The notes beneath the pieces are model-generated. The model did no database searches. It was not told the DNA's origin and saw only the letters and a program-made list of their open reading frames with translations. Shown in pieces: positions 36,221-47,007 of a DNA stretch of 64,000 bases (positions are counted from its first letter, which is position 1; every line of letters starts with the position of its first letter). This stretch comes from Gamarada debralockiae (lineage: Eukaryota > Ascomycota > Leotiomycetes > Helotiales > Hyphodiscaceae), in NCBI GenBank assembly GCA_002803225.1, contig NXFV01000285.1:42736-106735 (forward strand), written 5' to 3'. The translations under genes and the position numbers were made by a program.

Positions 36221-36263
36221 TTCCGGCCGGAATTTCTAGTCGGAATTTCGGAATTAGGCGGAA
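36221..36263. promoter_or_regulatory. Cluster of five TTCCG/CGGAA half-sites upstream of the hydrolase
   Basis: A perfect 12-bp palindrome TTCCGGCCGGAA at 36221-36232 is followed by CGGAA at 36241, 36249 and 36259. The cluster lies 128-170 bases before the ATG at 36093. By chance about one such pentamer per 500 bases is expected on either strand. It matches the half-site of the array at 34258, so a shared regulator is plausible. Confidence 0.5.
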
Positions 36264-38454
36264 ATTACAGCCCCTAAACAAACGATAATTCCCTACTTGT
36301 GGATCCAAGGTTGTAAAGAACTTGTCTAAGTAGTGAAAACGAAAATGCCTCGAATCCCACGGCAAACTGTTCATTTACGTAGCAAGAAAGGGATGCGTGC
36401 AGATTAGAGCCGCAATTCTATTGCTGGACATACACTTGGATAACACCCACATACGCACACGAGCATGGAATGATGGCTTAGTTAGAAGAATGGAGATGGG
36501 GCAAGTAGACGCATCGGTATTTCGCAAAAATTGTGGAGCGCCTTGCCGGAGAAGGATTGCGGAGTCGGCTCATCAATCATAATCGTTCGCCTAGCCGAGC
36601 GACAAGAGCGAAGTTTGCTTATTCGAAGCTGAAAGATACATTCCGTTTCAGAAATCTAGCCTCCTCTTCCTTGAGACTGATGAAAATGCCGGCATAGTGC
36701 TTACTGGTAGTATATCTTTTAATACATTAGCGGCTTTCAACACCTCTGGCCGTGGGAGAGCCCATCATATATCGAACAGCCAAGCTGACATGAATTCTAA
36801 TCGTGCTATTTCTACTATTTCGACTACCATCATATTGTAGTCTTCAATTACGAACACCATATGGCTGGGGACCTTTTGCTCAGCAATCGAGTGGTTAGAG
36901 TAGAACCCAGACGAAGCACAGGTCGAAGGTTACGTGATTATCCTCAGGGAGACGACTGAGGGTCCGTCGGGCCCTGACCCTAGGCCTTGGTGACTTGCGA
37001 AGAGTCCAAAGTGTCTACTAATATGAAGATTCTATATAATTCAGTAGTATATCTTTAGATAGGAGCTTCGTGCTCAACTTAACATAGTATCTTAACAATA
37101 TATTCATTAACTCGAAACTCCCAAGAATATTGATATGTGTCTTATACTTCAGTCCTTGCCTATTGACAGATCAACCAGGGACCGCTAAGGACTGTTTTTG
37201 TTCTTAGAACCGTTCTTAGAGCTGTTATGGGCTAGGCTGACTGTAGGACAGTAGAATGTAAACAAATTGGATGTAAGTGCTTATCAGGTGTGTTTTACCT
37301 ACAGCTTTTTAAGGAAGATACATAAGGTACGACATTGCTTTAGCTACTTTACTAATAAAATATATAAATCATCCAATAACGCCGTTTTACCCTAGATTCT
37401 AAAATATTTCCACTCCCAAACAAAGGGATGTCGTTTCTCCATCTCTATATGAAAAGTTTCGTTCCCCTTTTATTTACCAAGAGCCACCACAACCAAAAAA
37501 GAGACTTATTCCTACGACCATCGTGATTCCCGACTACAACTGAACCCTCAGAAAGTCGCGGTTCCCATGAGCGATCAAACAGCGGCCCAGCAAGAGTTCC
37601 CGCGGCCACGATCGGAAAGGACTGAATGGACCCGATCCATGATAGCACCGATGGGCTGGTGTCTGTGAGGCAGATATCCGTACAGTAGTTCTGGAGTGGG
37701 CCTTAGGCTGACGGGAAGTCCCAGATGTTCACGAACATGAGGAAGCATCCTAGGACTTGAAACCAGGCCCTTGTGCCGACATCACAGGCGGCCGGGGCAA
37801 TAGACGGTATAGCTGATAGAGGGCCGCAACAACAACACTACTGAGCACGATATCAGGTGATAGCTGTGTTTTCCTCTCCTTCGGCATAGAAACCCTGCTC
37901 TAACCCCGACCGTGCCATGAGAGGAAGGGAGATGATGTCAGGCTTTGAGTTTCGAAATTAAGGTTGTTAACCTCTCAAACAACTTCCTTCTCGAGACATT
38001 GAGTTTGGCGTTGAGTTATCCAGGACTGCCAGATTGAACTCTGTTCCATTTCGCCAGCATTAAGTAGGCAAACATGAGGAGTAGAGTGGGGCGCAAAGGT
38101 TTGAATTCATGGTCCGTGCAATACTTAACGGAGCGGTCTGTGAAATACGCACTTTTAGAGCCCCTGAAGAGAATTTGGAATTCTCTATGGAGCAACAGTC
38201 CCTCGATCCAATGGCCTGAGGTGTCCGTTGGTGCCGCGAAAGTGCGAGGTCAAGGTCAGCAACTAGGGAAAGATCAGCGTACACTCACTCACTCGTTCCA
38301 CGTATCGCTTCGGCCTGGTCGCAAAGTCATGAATGCCAAGCTGTAATTCTGCAGGATTAGCCCGTTCAGGTCGAAACTATCGTCACTGAGACTAAAACCT
38401 AAGCGCTGGAATGAGAGTTTGATTTGAGGGGTGGGCGGCGGGGTTACTCTACTG
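36264..38454. other. Intergenic, partly RIP-like
   Basis: No gene supported. 36700-37150 and 37280-37430 are A+T-rich. Short frames elsewhere lack motifs. Confidence 0.5.
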
Positions 38455-38518
38455 CGGAATTGCCGGAATCACGCCTCAATTCCGAGCCACAATCAACCGG
38501 GGACCGGAAGGTATTCCG
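38455..38518. promoter_or_regulatory. Cluster of five TTCCG/CGGAA half-sites upstream of the SDR
   Basis: CGGAA at 38455, 38464 and 38505; TTCCG at 38480 and 38514. The last pair forms CGG-N8-CCG. The cluster lies 190-253 bases before the SDR ATG at 38708. It uses the same half-site as upstream of the BVMO and hydrolase genes. Confidence 0.45.
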
Positions 38519-38707
38519 AACAGGGCTAGTTTGCGAAATGACTTTGGCAATTTCGATACTTCACCTCTGGCAGATAGAAAACCGCAACTGAAACTGCAAG
38601 GGGAGACTTCTCAATCTCCTAGTTCTTCTTATCCTTCTCGTTCCTCTTGCACATCTCTGATAATTACAATCTTATACGTCCAGCTTGGCTCTCACCAAGA
38701 ATCGACA

Positions 38708-39863
38708 ATGCCAAAATCACTTCTACCCCACGAGGGCCTCACTCTTGAAGCAATGCTAGCTCCAATAAGGCTTACCCTGCTACAGCCCTTATTTACGGGA
38801 GCTTTTCTGTGTGGTCTGTATTGTCATTTTGCGTTGGCTTCCAGGTGGCTACCAGAGAACTTTCTCAAGTCCTCCAAAGAAAGGCGGTCTTCACAAGCCT
38901 AGGGGTCTTTTTTAGACTTGGGTTGCTGCGAAAGGCCAGTAACGTTCTGTCGTATTTGATGCTCAATAATTTCAAGCAGGATACAACATGGGACTGGACG
39001 AAGAAAATTGTGGTGGTCACAGGGGGAAGCAGTGGTATTGGAGCCTTAGCTGTGCGGGGATTTGCGGAGAAGGGCGTCAAAGTTATTGTCTAGGATATTA
39101 CAATTCCGAAAATCTCATCTCATAGTAAGACCGCTTCCAAGAATCTATCTATGAAAGAGACGTAACTCGTTTTAATATAGCACCAAATGTTTTCTATTAT
39201 GAAGTCGATATCACATCTTCATCAAAGATTCAGGATGTGGCGCAGCAGATTCGAAGGAGCACAGGAAGCCAACGGTTCTGATCAACAATGCAGGTATTGG
39301 AACAAATAAAACGATACTCGACGAAACGGAAGCCGAAATGCGAAGAGTTTTCGAAGTCAACACGATCTCCCATTTCCTGCTTGTAAAAGAGTTTATCTCA
39401 GCGATGATTAAAACCAACCACGGTCATATCGTCACAGTCGTTAGCATGGCTAGTTTCATGGTTCACGCACAAAACGTTGATTTCGCGTGCACGAAAAACC
39501 AGTGTTCTCGCATTTCACGAGGGATTGACGCAGGAACTGAAAAGCCGATATAACGCTTCCAAAATCCGTACAACGTGAGTGATAGAAAGACTCTCGGCTC
39601 TGAGTATGAAATTCATGCAATTTACTTCATCAAGCTAATCCGTTGCTTGCAGCGTTGTCCACCCAACCTGGATTCGTACCCCATTAATCAAAACACTCAT
39701 CACCAAACCCGATTTCAGAGACTTTGTCCTCGAACCAGAAACTGTCGTAGAAGCCATTGTAGACGAGGTGATGTCTGGCTATGGAGCTCAGTTGATTCTC
39801 CCGGGACGTTGCAATTCCGTCACATTGGCACGGGGATGCCTTCTTGGTTACCAGAAGGAATGA
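38708..39863 (+). pseudogene. SDR (16C/retinol-dehydrogenase-like) with few lesions
   Basis: A membrane-associated type of short-chain dehydrogenase. The N-terminal hydrophobic part leads to the cofactor motif TGGSSGIG (about 39020), NNAGIG (about 39285), the VSMAS region and the catalytic Tyr-x-x-x-Lys region altered to FACTK, then the HPTWIRTPL segment and a stop at 39861. Introns at 39125-39180 and 39575-39652 splice cleanly in frame. The lesions are a one-base frame change near 38800, a TAG at 39091-39093, a missing C near 39270 and an extra A in the run at 39494-39498. The three frame changes are single bases, two of them in homopolymers, so sequencing error is possible for part of them. 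The Tyr-to-Phe change is at the catalytic position and would itself be damaging. Confidence 0.78.
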
Positions 39864-40066
39864 GAAACAGCGTTGCGGACGTTTTGAGAACCTGATTCCA
39901 ACGCCATTTTTGTAGACATAATAGATTGACTAGTTGGACAGCCCAAGTCTCGGGCTTCAGGAACTCTCTTTGACCGTGATAAAGTACTAGCCATGTAGTC
40001 GTCGAAAGAATGACCATACTGCATATGGTGCAAATTTAGCGCTGAAAACTCTTCAATCTCTGCAAT

Positions 40067-42261
40067 CTATGCGCATGCGCATGAGTTCTGTTCGCTACCG
40101 CCTCTTTCATCCGAAGTGCTGCGTCTCTCCGCGGTGATGGGTGCGATCCGATGGAGGTCAGCTTGCCACAAGTCCCCACCATTATCTGTCCCCACACAGA
40201 ATCCCAGTCTATTCATCGCGTTCTTTAGAGCCTTGACCCTCTTCAAAAGCTTTTCTGAGACAATTCCGATGCTGTTGCAGGCCTCGAAAACCTCAAGCCC
40301 GGTAGAAATGTCTTCAGTAACGCTGCCAAACTCCGCAGGTGCGTTTTTGATAGCTAGAAAGAGAACAGCGATAGCTGTGACTAGGAAATAATGGTAGTGA
40401 ACCGCTTGCAAATCGTATAGAATAGTTGTTCTCTTCAGATAACTGCAAATTCGTACCGTATCAATGGCGCATGAAACGCCTTTTCTAGAAAGGTGTAGGT
40501 TTCGAGCGATCCTTTGAGGAGAAAAGAGATTATGTTTATAGAGAATGATTTTCAGCTGGTTTTTGCATATAGATATAAATATCTCCTTGAGTTGGATGGT
40601 TTGATCCAGCTGAGGAAAGCCGACAAACTGTTGGTCTCGTGGCAAGGCAAGCTGCGCCGAGGTAGCAAGAGCCCATTGATCTATCTCGATGTCGAAGGAT
40701 GTGTAGGTCGAATTATCCATGAGACTATGACTGCTACCGAATTTTGGGAGTGTGGACAAAATTCTCGCCGCAAGCCGAACATAATTGATCAAGGGTACGA
40801 TGTAGCCTCCGGAGTCATGCTGTGAAATGATTAGCCTTGAGAAAATTGTTTCAAAGATAGTTATGTACCGGTACGGAAATGTTTTCATCTATATCGGTGT
40901 CCTGGAGAGTGAAAGGAAGGCTTGTCATAAAGCTGAAGCGCCTGTCTAGTACGTATATGCACCAGAACATCTTGGAGACCCATGGTATCTTCCTATCAAC
41001 TGATCTGTGCAGCCCAAGTTCTAAACACATTTTGGCTGCAAGACCAATCTTCCGCCAAGCAACGATGATATCATCACGTTGGAGATGATAGATGCTCTAT
41101 AAACATCAGTTATTCGTAATTTATATATGCAGCACTCATGTCATCCAGAACGTACCAGCAAAGTTGCTATTGCTATATCTTTGACGTCGAACTCAAGGCT
41201 ATCCATCTTCCGAGAGAGGTTTCTAGAAGCTGTAATCATCATATCGTGGCTAACCTCATTCTCTCGGTTTCGCTGTGACACCATTGCACAAGCTAGAGTT
41301 AAGCTGAGGAGGTCCAAGTTCCTATTATCGATAACAGTCCCCCATTCCTCGATCTCCACATCTGTGCTAGAATATGGCCTCGGGCTGCTTGCCAGATCGA
41401 GAATACAATCAGCCAGAAAAATCATGGCGTCAAGCGGAATGAATGGATACAGAGACTCTATATCACCCCGGAAATATTCCAGCAACTGAAACGCTTGGAC
41501 CTTGGAAAGAGAGTACAACGAGGATGAGACACCGTCTTGATTGGACGTTGGGGGGAAATCGATTGTTGAGGATAAGGATAGCGTCCATGGAGACAGAGTG
41601 TTTTCATTTTCGAAAGAGGACCTGTGATCGCGAGCCTCAGTGTGATGAGAAATCGGGTATTCGTCTCTCACTGTAGTCAGAAACTCAGGGTCGAGATTGC
41701 GTTCAAGCTGGCTAGCCTCAACCCTTGGTGATGTTGATATTTCGTGTTCCACTGTACTTGAAGTTGAATGCTCGCTTTTTGAATATGCCATAGAAATAGA
41801 TGTGTATGCCTCAATCTTCTGCGAAACCTTTTGTAACGATGCTTGCAATACGGCATCGGACGAAATCTGGTCGGAAGACGACATTCTCAATTGTTGCAGG
41901 ACATGGTCCAGGGAATCTTGCAGGTGTTCAAGCTTTCTTTCCAGACTTATAAAAGCGGATCAGGATCATCATCTATTACATCTTTCATTAGGAATACTAA
42001 CTTAGACGCCGATGGCGAACCAGACTCTTCCAGAGACGAGAGATGCCCATACCTACAGGTGAAACCGTGCCTCAAACATTGTTGGCAACAATCGCCGCCG
42101 CTGCATTTCACCTTGCGTCTCTTACAATGGTAGCTATCAGGGTCTGTCAGCAGAATTCCAACAGCGAACGCGAGGGGCACATACCATGCATTGCGGTTGT
42201 ATCGTTGTCGTTTCCGCGGCCATTTCATGACCAGGGAGGAACATCGAGCCGAGTCCATCAT
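40067..42261 (-). CDS. Zn2Cys6 transcription factor with fungal_trans domain, 642 aa
   Basis: Nuclear DNA-binding regulator. Minus-strand exons 42261-42185, 42133-42053, 41945-41156, 41096-40869 and 40819-40067 sum to 1929 nt in frame. The binuclear zinc cluster is complete: Cys 26, 29, 36, 42, 45 and 52, with the first Cys codon formed across intron 1. A Leu-rich coiled coil, formed across intron 2 (LERKLEHLQDSLDHVLQQL), should allow dimerisation and so binding to paired CGG/CCG triplets. The fungal-specific regulatory domain follows at about 190-500, with the WRKIGLAAKMCLELGLHR motif near 325. It lies next to the SDR relic and 4 kb from the hydrolase, so it is the likely regulator of that group. 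Confidence 0.92.
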
Positions 42262-42409
42262 GTACGTCTTTTTGATGAGGATCAGTTAATTGTTATTCGC
42301 GACATGTGTTCAGGAGGGAGTCGTGAAGGAAACGTCAGGGCAGGAAAAGAATGTAGGCCTGTCTTTTGACAACCGAAACTTATGCCGAGAAGTGGGAGGG
42401 TTTGCGCAG

Positions 42410-42437
42410 GCGGGGAGTGCGGGGTGCGGAGGCGGGG
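42410..42437. promoter_or_regulatory. Four CreA-type SYGGRG hexamers upstream of the regulator
   Basis: GCGGGG at 42410, 42419 and 42432 and GCGGAG at 42426, packed in 28 bases, 149-176 bases before the ATG at 42261. SYGGRG is the known core recognised by the carbon catabolite repressor CreA/Cre1 in ascomycetes. This would fit glucose repression of a catabolic regulator, but a G-rich patch alone gives the same matches. Confidence 0.4.
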
Positions 42438-43240
42438 CTGGATGGCGTCCCGAATCTTGGGCTTCGGTCATTTTCCGCGTGTATTCGACACCCATAAGGA
42501 AAGACGATAGGCAGGGCAGCGTTTGAAGCTGACACGCCATTCGTTTGACTCGCGCACATGTTTCGTACATGCCCGAACTTAGCTGCGGACGAACTTGAAG
42601 CTTTTGAATCCTACGTCAGTCTTCTTTAAGATCTCTAAGAAGCAGAGTTGAGCTTAAGGTGGTATCTCCTAATAACCTTCTCCTTCTTAGCCCTATTCCA
42701 ATTAACCCATAGACCTTGATCGACGAGCAAAACCGTGACAAGAATGCCCTTATAATTCAAATAGGAGAAGACAAAGAATAAGACATAAAGGGGGTTGAAT
42801 TAGATAGGTAGGTTATAAGGGAATAGATATAGATAAAGGCGGTGTAGGGGACGGAAGAGATAGTAAGTCTATTATATCAATTAATTCATTGATTCAATTA
42901 AAAGAAAAATACGCATTTTATTGAGTTTATGCCAAGAGCATAATTGTATATAATAATTGACCAAGTGGGCCCTAAAAATCGCAAAAATGATAATTCTTGG
43001 TGTTCTCAGCACAACTCGCTTATGGCTGCTCATATACAGTGTTTTCCAATAAACGATTTTGCCGATATCAACTACTATCGGGACCATAGATTTTATTACT
43101 ATTACCTTTTACGTGATTTACTTAGTTTACTTTATATAACTGAGAAATATAAATATTAACCATTACTAGATTTATATGATATTAATTATATATATCTTTT
43201 AAAGTTTACTAAGTTATTATAAGTAGTATTACGACTACTA

Positions 43241-43509
43241 CGAAGGACGCTACCAAAAGTCATGAGACTACAGGGCGTTTAGGCCAATCACAGCCTGGAC
43301 GGCCCTGTAGGGTTCAGGTTCACGGCCCGAAGAGCCCTGTAAGAATCCCTGTAAAATCTTGGACGAGTGGTCTCTTCTCCAATCGCTTCTAGATTGCTAC
43401 AGGGGCCGTTGCCTAGACTACAGCGTCTCTTCAGTGCATCTCAGGCTCCTTCAGGCTTAAAACATGCCTCAATACCCTGCAGCTTCATGACTTTTGGTAG
43501 CGTTCTTCG
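43241..43509. mobile_element. 269-bp inverted-repeat element (MITE-like)
   Basis: Outer 25 bp, CGAAGGACGCTACCAAAAGT and onward at 43241-43265, match the complement of 43485-43509 with one mismatch. Weaker complementarity continues another 20 bp inward. No coding content. I could not find a clear target duplication. Confidence 0.75.
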
Positions 43510-43776
43510 CATAAGGCTTAGATATAACAGTTCTGGCAAATATCACCTAATCATGTGTACAGTAAGATTAGTCTGTCAGCTCTCAAAGCTAACCCTTTCG
43601 GAGACTGGATATAGAATCACGCAGCCGAGTACTCCGTGGCGCCACTAGAATAGGTATGAAAAGCTCTTACAATTAAAGGCAAAAGTCAGAGGAAGAGAAA
43701 ACGACTAGACTTGACGCGTTGATATATAAAGGGCCAAGCACACTAGCGCGCTCTTTAGATATATCAGGTCGCGTAC

Positions 43777-44062
43777 AAAGGCCGCAGTCAAGAGCCTTGA
43801 GAATTTAGTATATTCAGGCCCTGTAATTATCAAGTGAGCCCTATAATAGCCTGTATTCTAAGCTAGGCCTATGAAATTAGTGCTACTTCTCTAAAGTGAT
43901 TAGACGAGGAGCGCTTAGGCCACAGGGTCTCGTCATCCGTCCAACTAGCTATAGGGAGCTTACAGGCACTCTAGCCTAAAATTACAGGACTTCATAGGGC
44001 TCACTTGATAATTATAGGGCCTGAATATACTAAATTTTCAAGACTTTTGACCATGGCCTTTA
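43777..44062. mobile_element. 286-bp element with about 68-bp inverted repeats
   Basis: The arms 43777-43846 and 43991-44062 are inverted copies. They share the stretch AATTTAGTATATTCAGGCCC and most of their neighbourhood; nearly all differences are G/A or C/T transitions. The centre of about 145 bp is unique. Looks like a RIP-mutated MITE or foldback element. Confidence 0.78.
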
Positions 44063-44394
44063 TACTTGTAGAACTTTTCTTTCTCTCTTAGCTTAGTATG
44101 TCCGTACTATAATAGCACTTCTTTGAAAATTCTTTAATGTATAAGACTCCATTTTGTTGAGATATTGCACTACAATTATAGCGATCGATTATGTACAATT
44201 GCTGTGACTAACAGCCTATAATGTGATAGACAGCCTACAATTTCAGAAGGAACATACTATGAGTTTAAGGCCTAGGGCCTAAAAGACTCGGATTTCAGAA
44301 GGATGTACGCTATAATTATACGCAAGTATCACGTGATAGACTCTAGGGAGCGCGCGTTCTAAGGGCTCTATATAAGTAGTTTTCCTAGTATAGA

Positions 44395-44550
44395 TAGGTT
44401 GGTTGGAATTGCTTAATCTGGTATAGCCTGTTTTACCCCTCTTTTATAGCATAAAGGGCGTATCCCCCTCCTTGATTTTTTACGCTCCTTAGATATTAAG
44501 CTAGTCAAGAATTTACTGATATTTCGCCTGAAAAACGTCCCATCTGACTG
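44395..44550 (+). repeat. Diverged copy of the 50.1-kb LTR
   Basis: Aligns with 50093-50231 over most of its length, starting GGTTGGAATTGCTTAATCTG against GGTTGGAACTGCCTAATCGG. Most early differences are C-to-T, as RIP would give. The 3' end is more diverged. Confidence 0.7.
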
Positions 44551-46413
44551 TTGAAGGAGACCCACTTATTTCTCATATCCCTGTACATCCTCGATTCTCC
44601 TATATATAGACCCATCTTCCCTCTCAAGGAAGGGAATCGAATTCGAGACCTTTTCCCGCTATCCATGCCTCGTTCAACACTGACAAGATACTAGTATATT
44701 GTAAGTACTTAAAGAAACTCCATATGAGCAGCCATATCGCTTGCACGCAGCAACTTAATTTCGCCGACTTTAGGGAAAGGCCCATAAAGGAGCGAGTTCA
44801 CGTGTGCCGACCATTAATCTTAGCTAGCTCGAGGCATTTCCATAAGCAGAGCCTCTCCCCTACCCTAGAAATGCAAGCCAGTTCAGTTCAAGAAAATCAC
44901 ATCTGCAACTTTGCATCGTACGAATTGAGGACTATACACCAATTAACCGTTGATGAATGACTTATGACGATCAAAGATACAATGTAATCTAACAAAAGGC
45001 CACATATAGATCATGCTAAATTCAATTCTTATCAAACTCCTCTGCGAATCCATCGCAAAGCTGAAGAGTCAGAGTTACATCCTCTTCTGCCGGCCCGGGC
45101 CAGACCTTGTACAAACACCTTCTCATGACATCTTCCGCGTTCCTAACTCTACTCTGGGCTCTATAGACAAGCCTGGAGGCTTGTCAGAACAACCTCAAGG
45201 ATCTGCACGGCATAGATGCACATGGGCAATGTATAGAGAGCTTGGTCAGGCTCCAATGCTGCTTCATATGCCCCTTACGACTGTGAAGATAAAGCCGTCT
45301 AGAACACTCAGAGGACCATCTCCGGCAGCTTCATAGATAATATCCAAGATTGCGCGTTATAACGCTAGGTAAAGAATCTCATATGGGAGTATCAACCCAT
45401 CAGCCAAGCGACTTGCAAGGAAATTCCATGGAACGGTGCGTGCACAAGGAACACCACTTATCATTTTCTTCGAAGCTTGGTAGGCAGATTAGATCCAGTT
45501 TGTCATCTATATATGATCCTATGATTCTTTTTGCCGTACTAACCGCAGATAGGACTAATATTAGTCAAATTCATCATCCCTTGCTGCAGGCTTATGTGCA
45601 GGATACAAGCTCCTAATCAATAACCGGACATTTCACATGCCAATCTAGATCACCTTCGAGTTTAAGCTCACCTCTTCAATACACAATATCTTCATTCCAA
45701 CAAATCTTAGAATACGTGACGTTCTTGGCAGCCTTGGCGGTGGGAGCGAACTTTCCAGCGGCTACTTGGCTAATTGCTGTTACTTCTTGTATAGGACAGG
45801 TTGAAAAACTCAAAGATCGTGCTGAACAAACACACACAGTGCGAAGGTTAGTCTCATCAGATGATGCCTGCAGCTGCTAATCGTTCGGCTCCCGCCACAC
45901 GGCCGCGGCCGATATTTCAGCGGGTACTAACCCAGTTTCAGCTGACGCTTACTGCATACTGTTACTCAGCTCATGACAGCCAATGCTTATTATCTTAGTC
46001 AGATACATCTAGAGATAAGTGGCACTCGTCAATCGCTAACCATTATAACTACAATTTAGCCGTGTAAATCGTGGCAATTACTTGATTTGAATGCATAGTC
46101 CGTGTTGACAGCTGGAGACGGCGACCTTTTTAATGGTTCGCACGTCTACGACTTGTCAGATTCAAGGGTCCAATCTGAAGACTTCAACAGAGGTCATGAG
46201 GCTGCAAATATGTCTTGCATTTGAAGTTTAGTATTCCATCGTCTTACATATTTGTATCCAATTATTAAATACCGCCAAGCCGGCCAAGTATATAAAGTTC
46301 TGGGGTTCTTCATTAATTCTCTTCACTGTCTCCTAAATTTATAATCATAACATAAATCCATCTCAGACTTCACTCAAGCCTCTACCCCAAAACATCCTCT
46401 CCGAAACTTCAAT

Positions 46414-47007
46414 ATGGGATTCACTTGGTATTCCGGCCCCGCTACGTCCTTTCCCGGCAAGGACACCTGGAAAGACTTCACCACCATCTTCAACGCCAAC
46501 AAGGCTGAAATGCTCCAAACTGGCGACACTAACCAGGATGTTGGTCGTATCTGGAATGCTGTCAATGCGGCCGCCAAAGAAATTGGTGTTGAAGAGCGTG
46601 TCATTTTCTGCATCATAATGCAAGAGAGCACTGGAAATGTCGGCGTCGGGACACCCAACGATATGGATGGTCATCCAACTGGCGGTTTAATGCAAGCTGA
46701 GGAAAGCCCCGCTTTCCCTGGACAGCACAACTTGTCTCAGGTAATTTATTTCTAGTCGAATACGTTGACTGGATTATTGCTGATGATTTTCCAGGATGAT
46801 ATCACTGCGATGGTGATGGCGGGCACCAAGCACTACAAGGCAAACTTGAAGCAGCTTGATGATAAAGATACCGCGACCACTATATATCGTGCTCTCCGTC
46901 TTTATAACTCGGGTTCTATTGACGAGAATAACCTCTCTGATGGAAAGGGGGCTACGGATAGCTATGTTAGTGACATCTGCAACCGTCTTCAGGGGCGAAC
47001 AAACTAG
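46414..47007 (+). CDS. Lysozyme-like (SLT/GH23-type fold) protein, 179 aa
   Basis: Exons 46414-46740 and 46795-47007 sum to 540 nt in frame. The pattern suggests a goose-type lysozyme or lytic transglycosylase fold: a helical start, then FCIIMQESTGN with a candidate catalytic Glu at residue 71, then GLMQAE, a helix beginning DDITAMVMAG and a TIYRALRLYNSG block near the end. Such enzymes cut beta-1,4 bonds in peptidoglycan or chitin-like polymers. No signal peptide is visible from this ATG, and no upstream exon was found. A TATA-like TATATAA lies at about 46290. The catalytic function is inferred from motif layout only. Confidence 0.75.

Larger units (their letters stand above)
42600..46260. 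other. A+T-rich, RIP-like block without genes
   Basis: Few long frames, many TA steps, and remnants of several mobile elements described separately. 44560-44700 and 45000-45650 have no recognisable content. The mean composition is clearly more A+T-rich than in the flanking genes. Confidence 0.6.
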
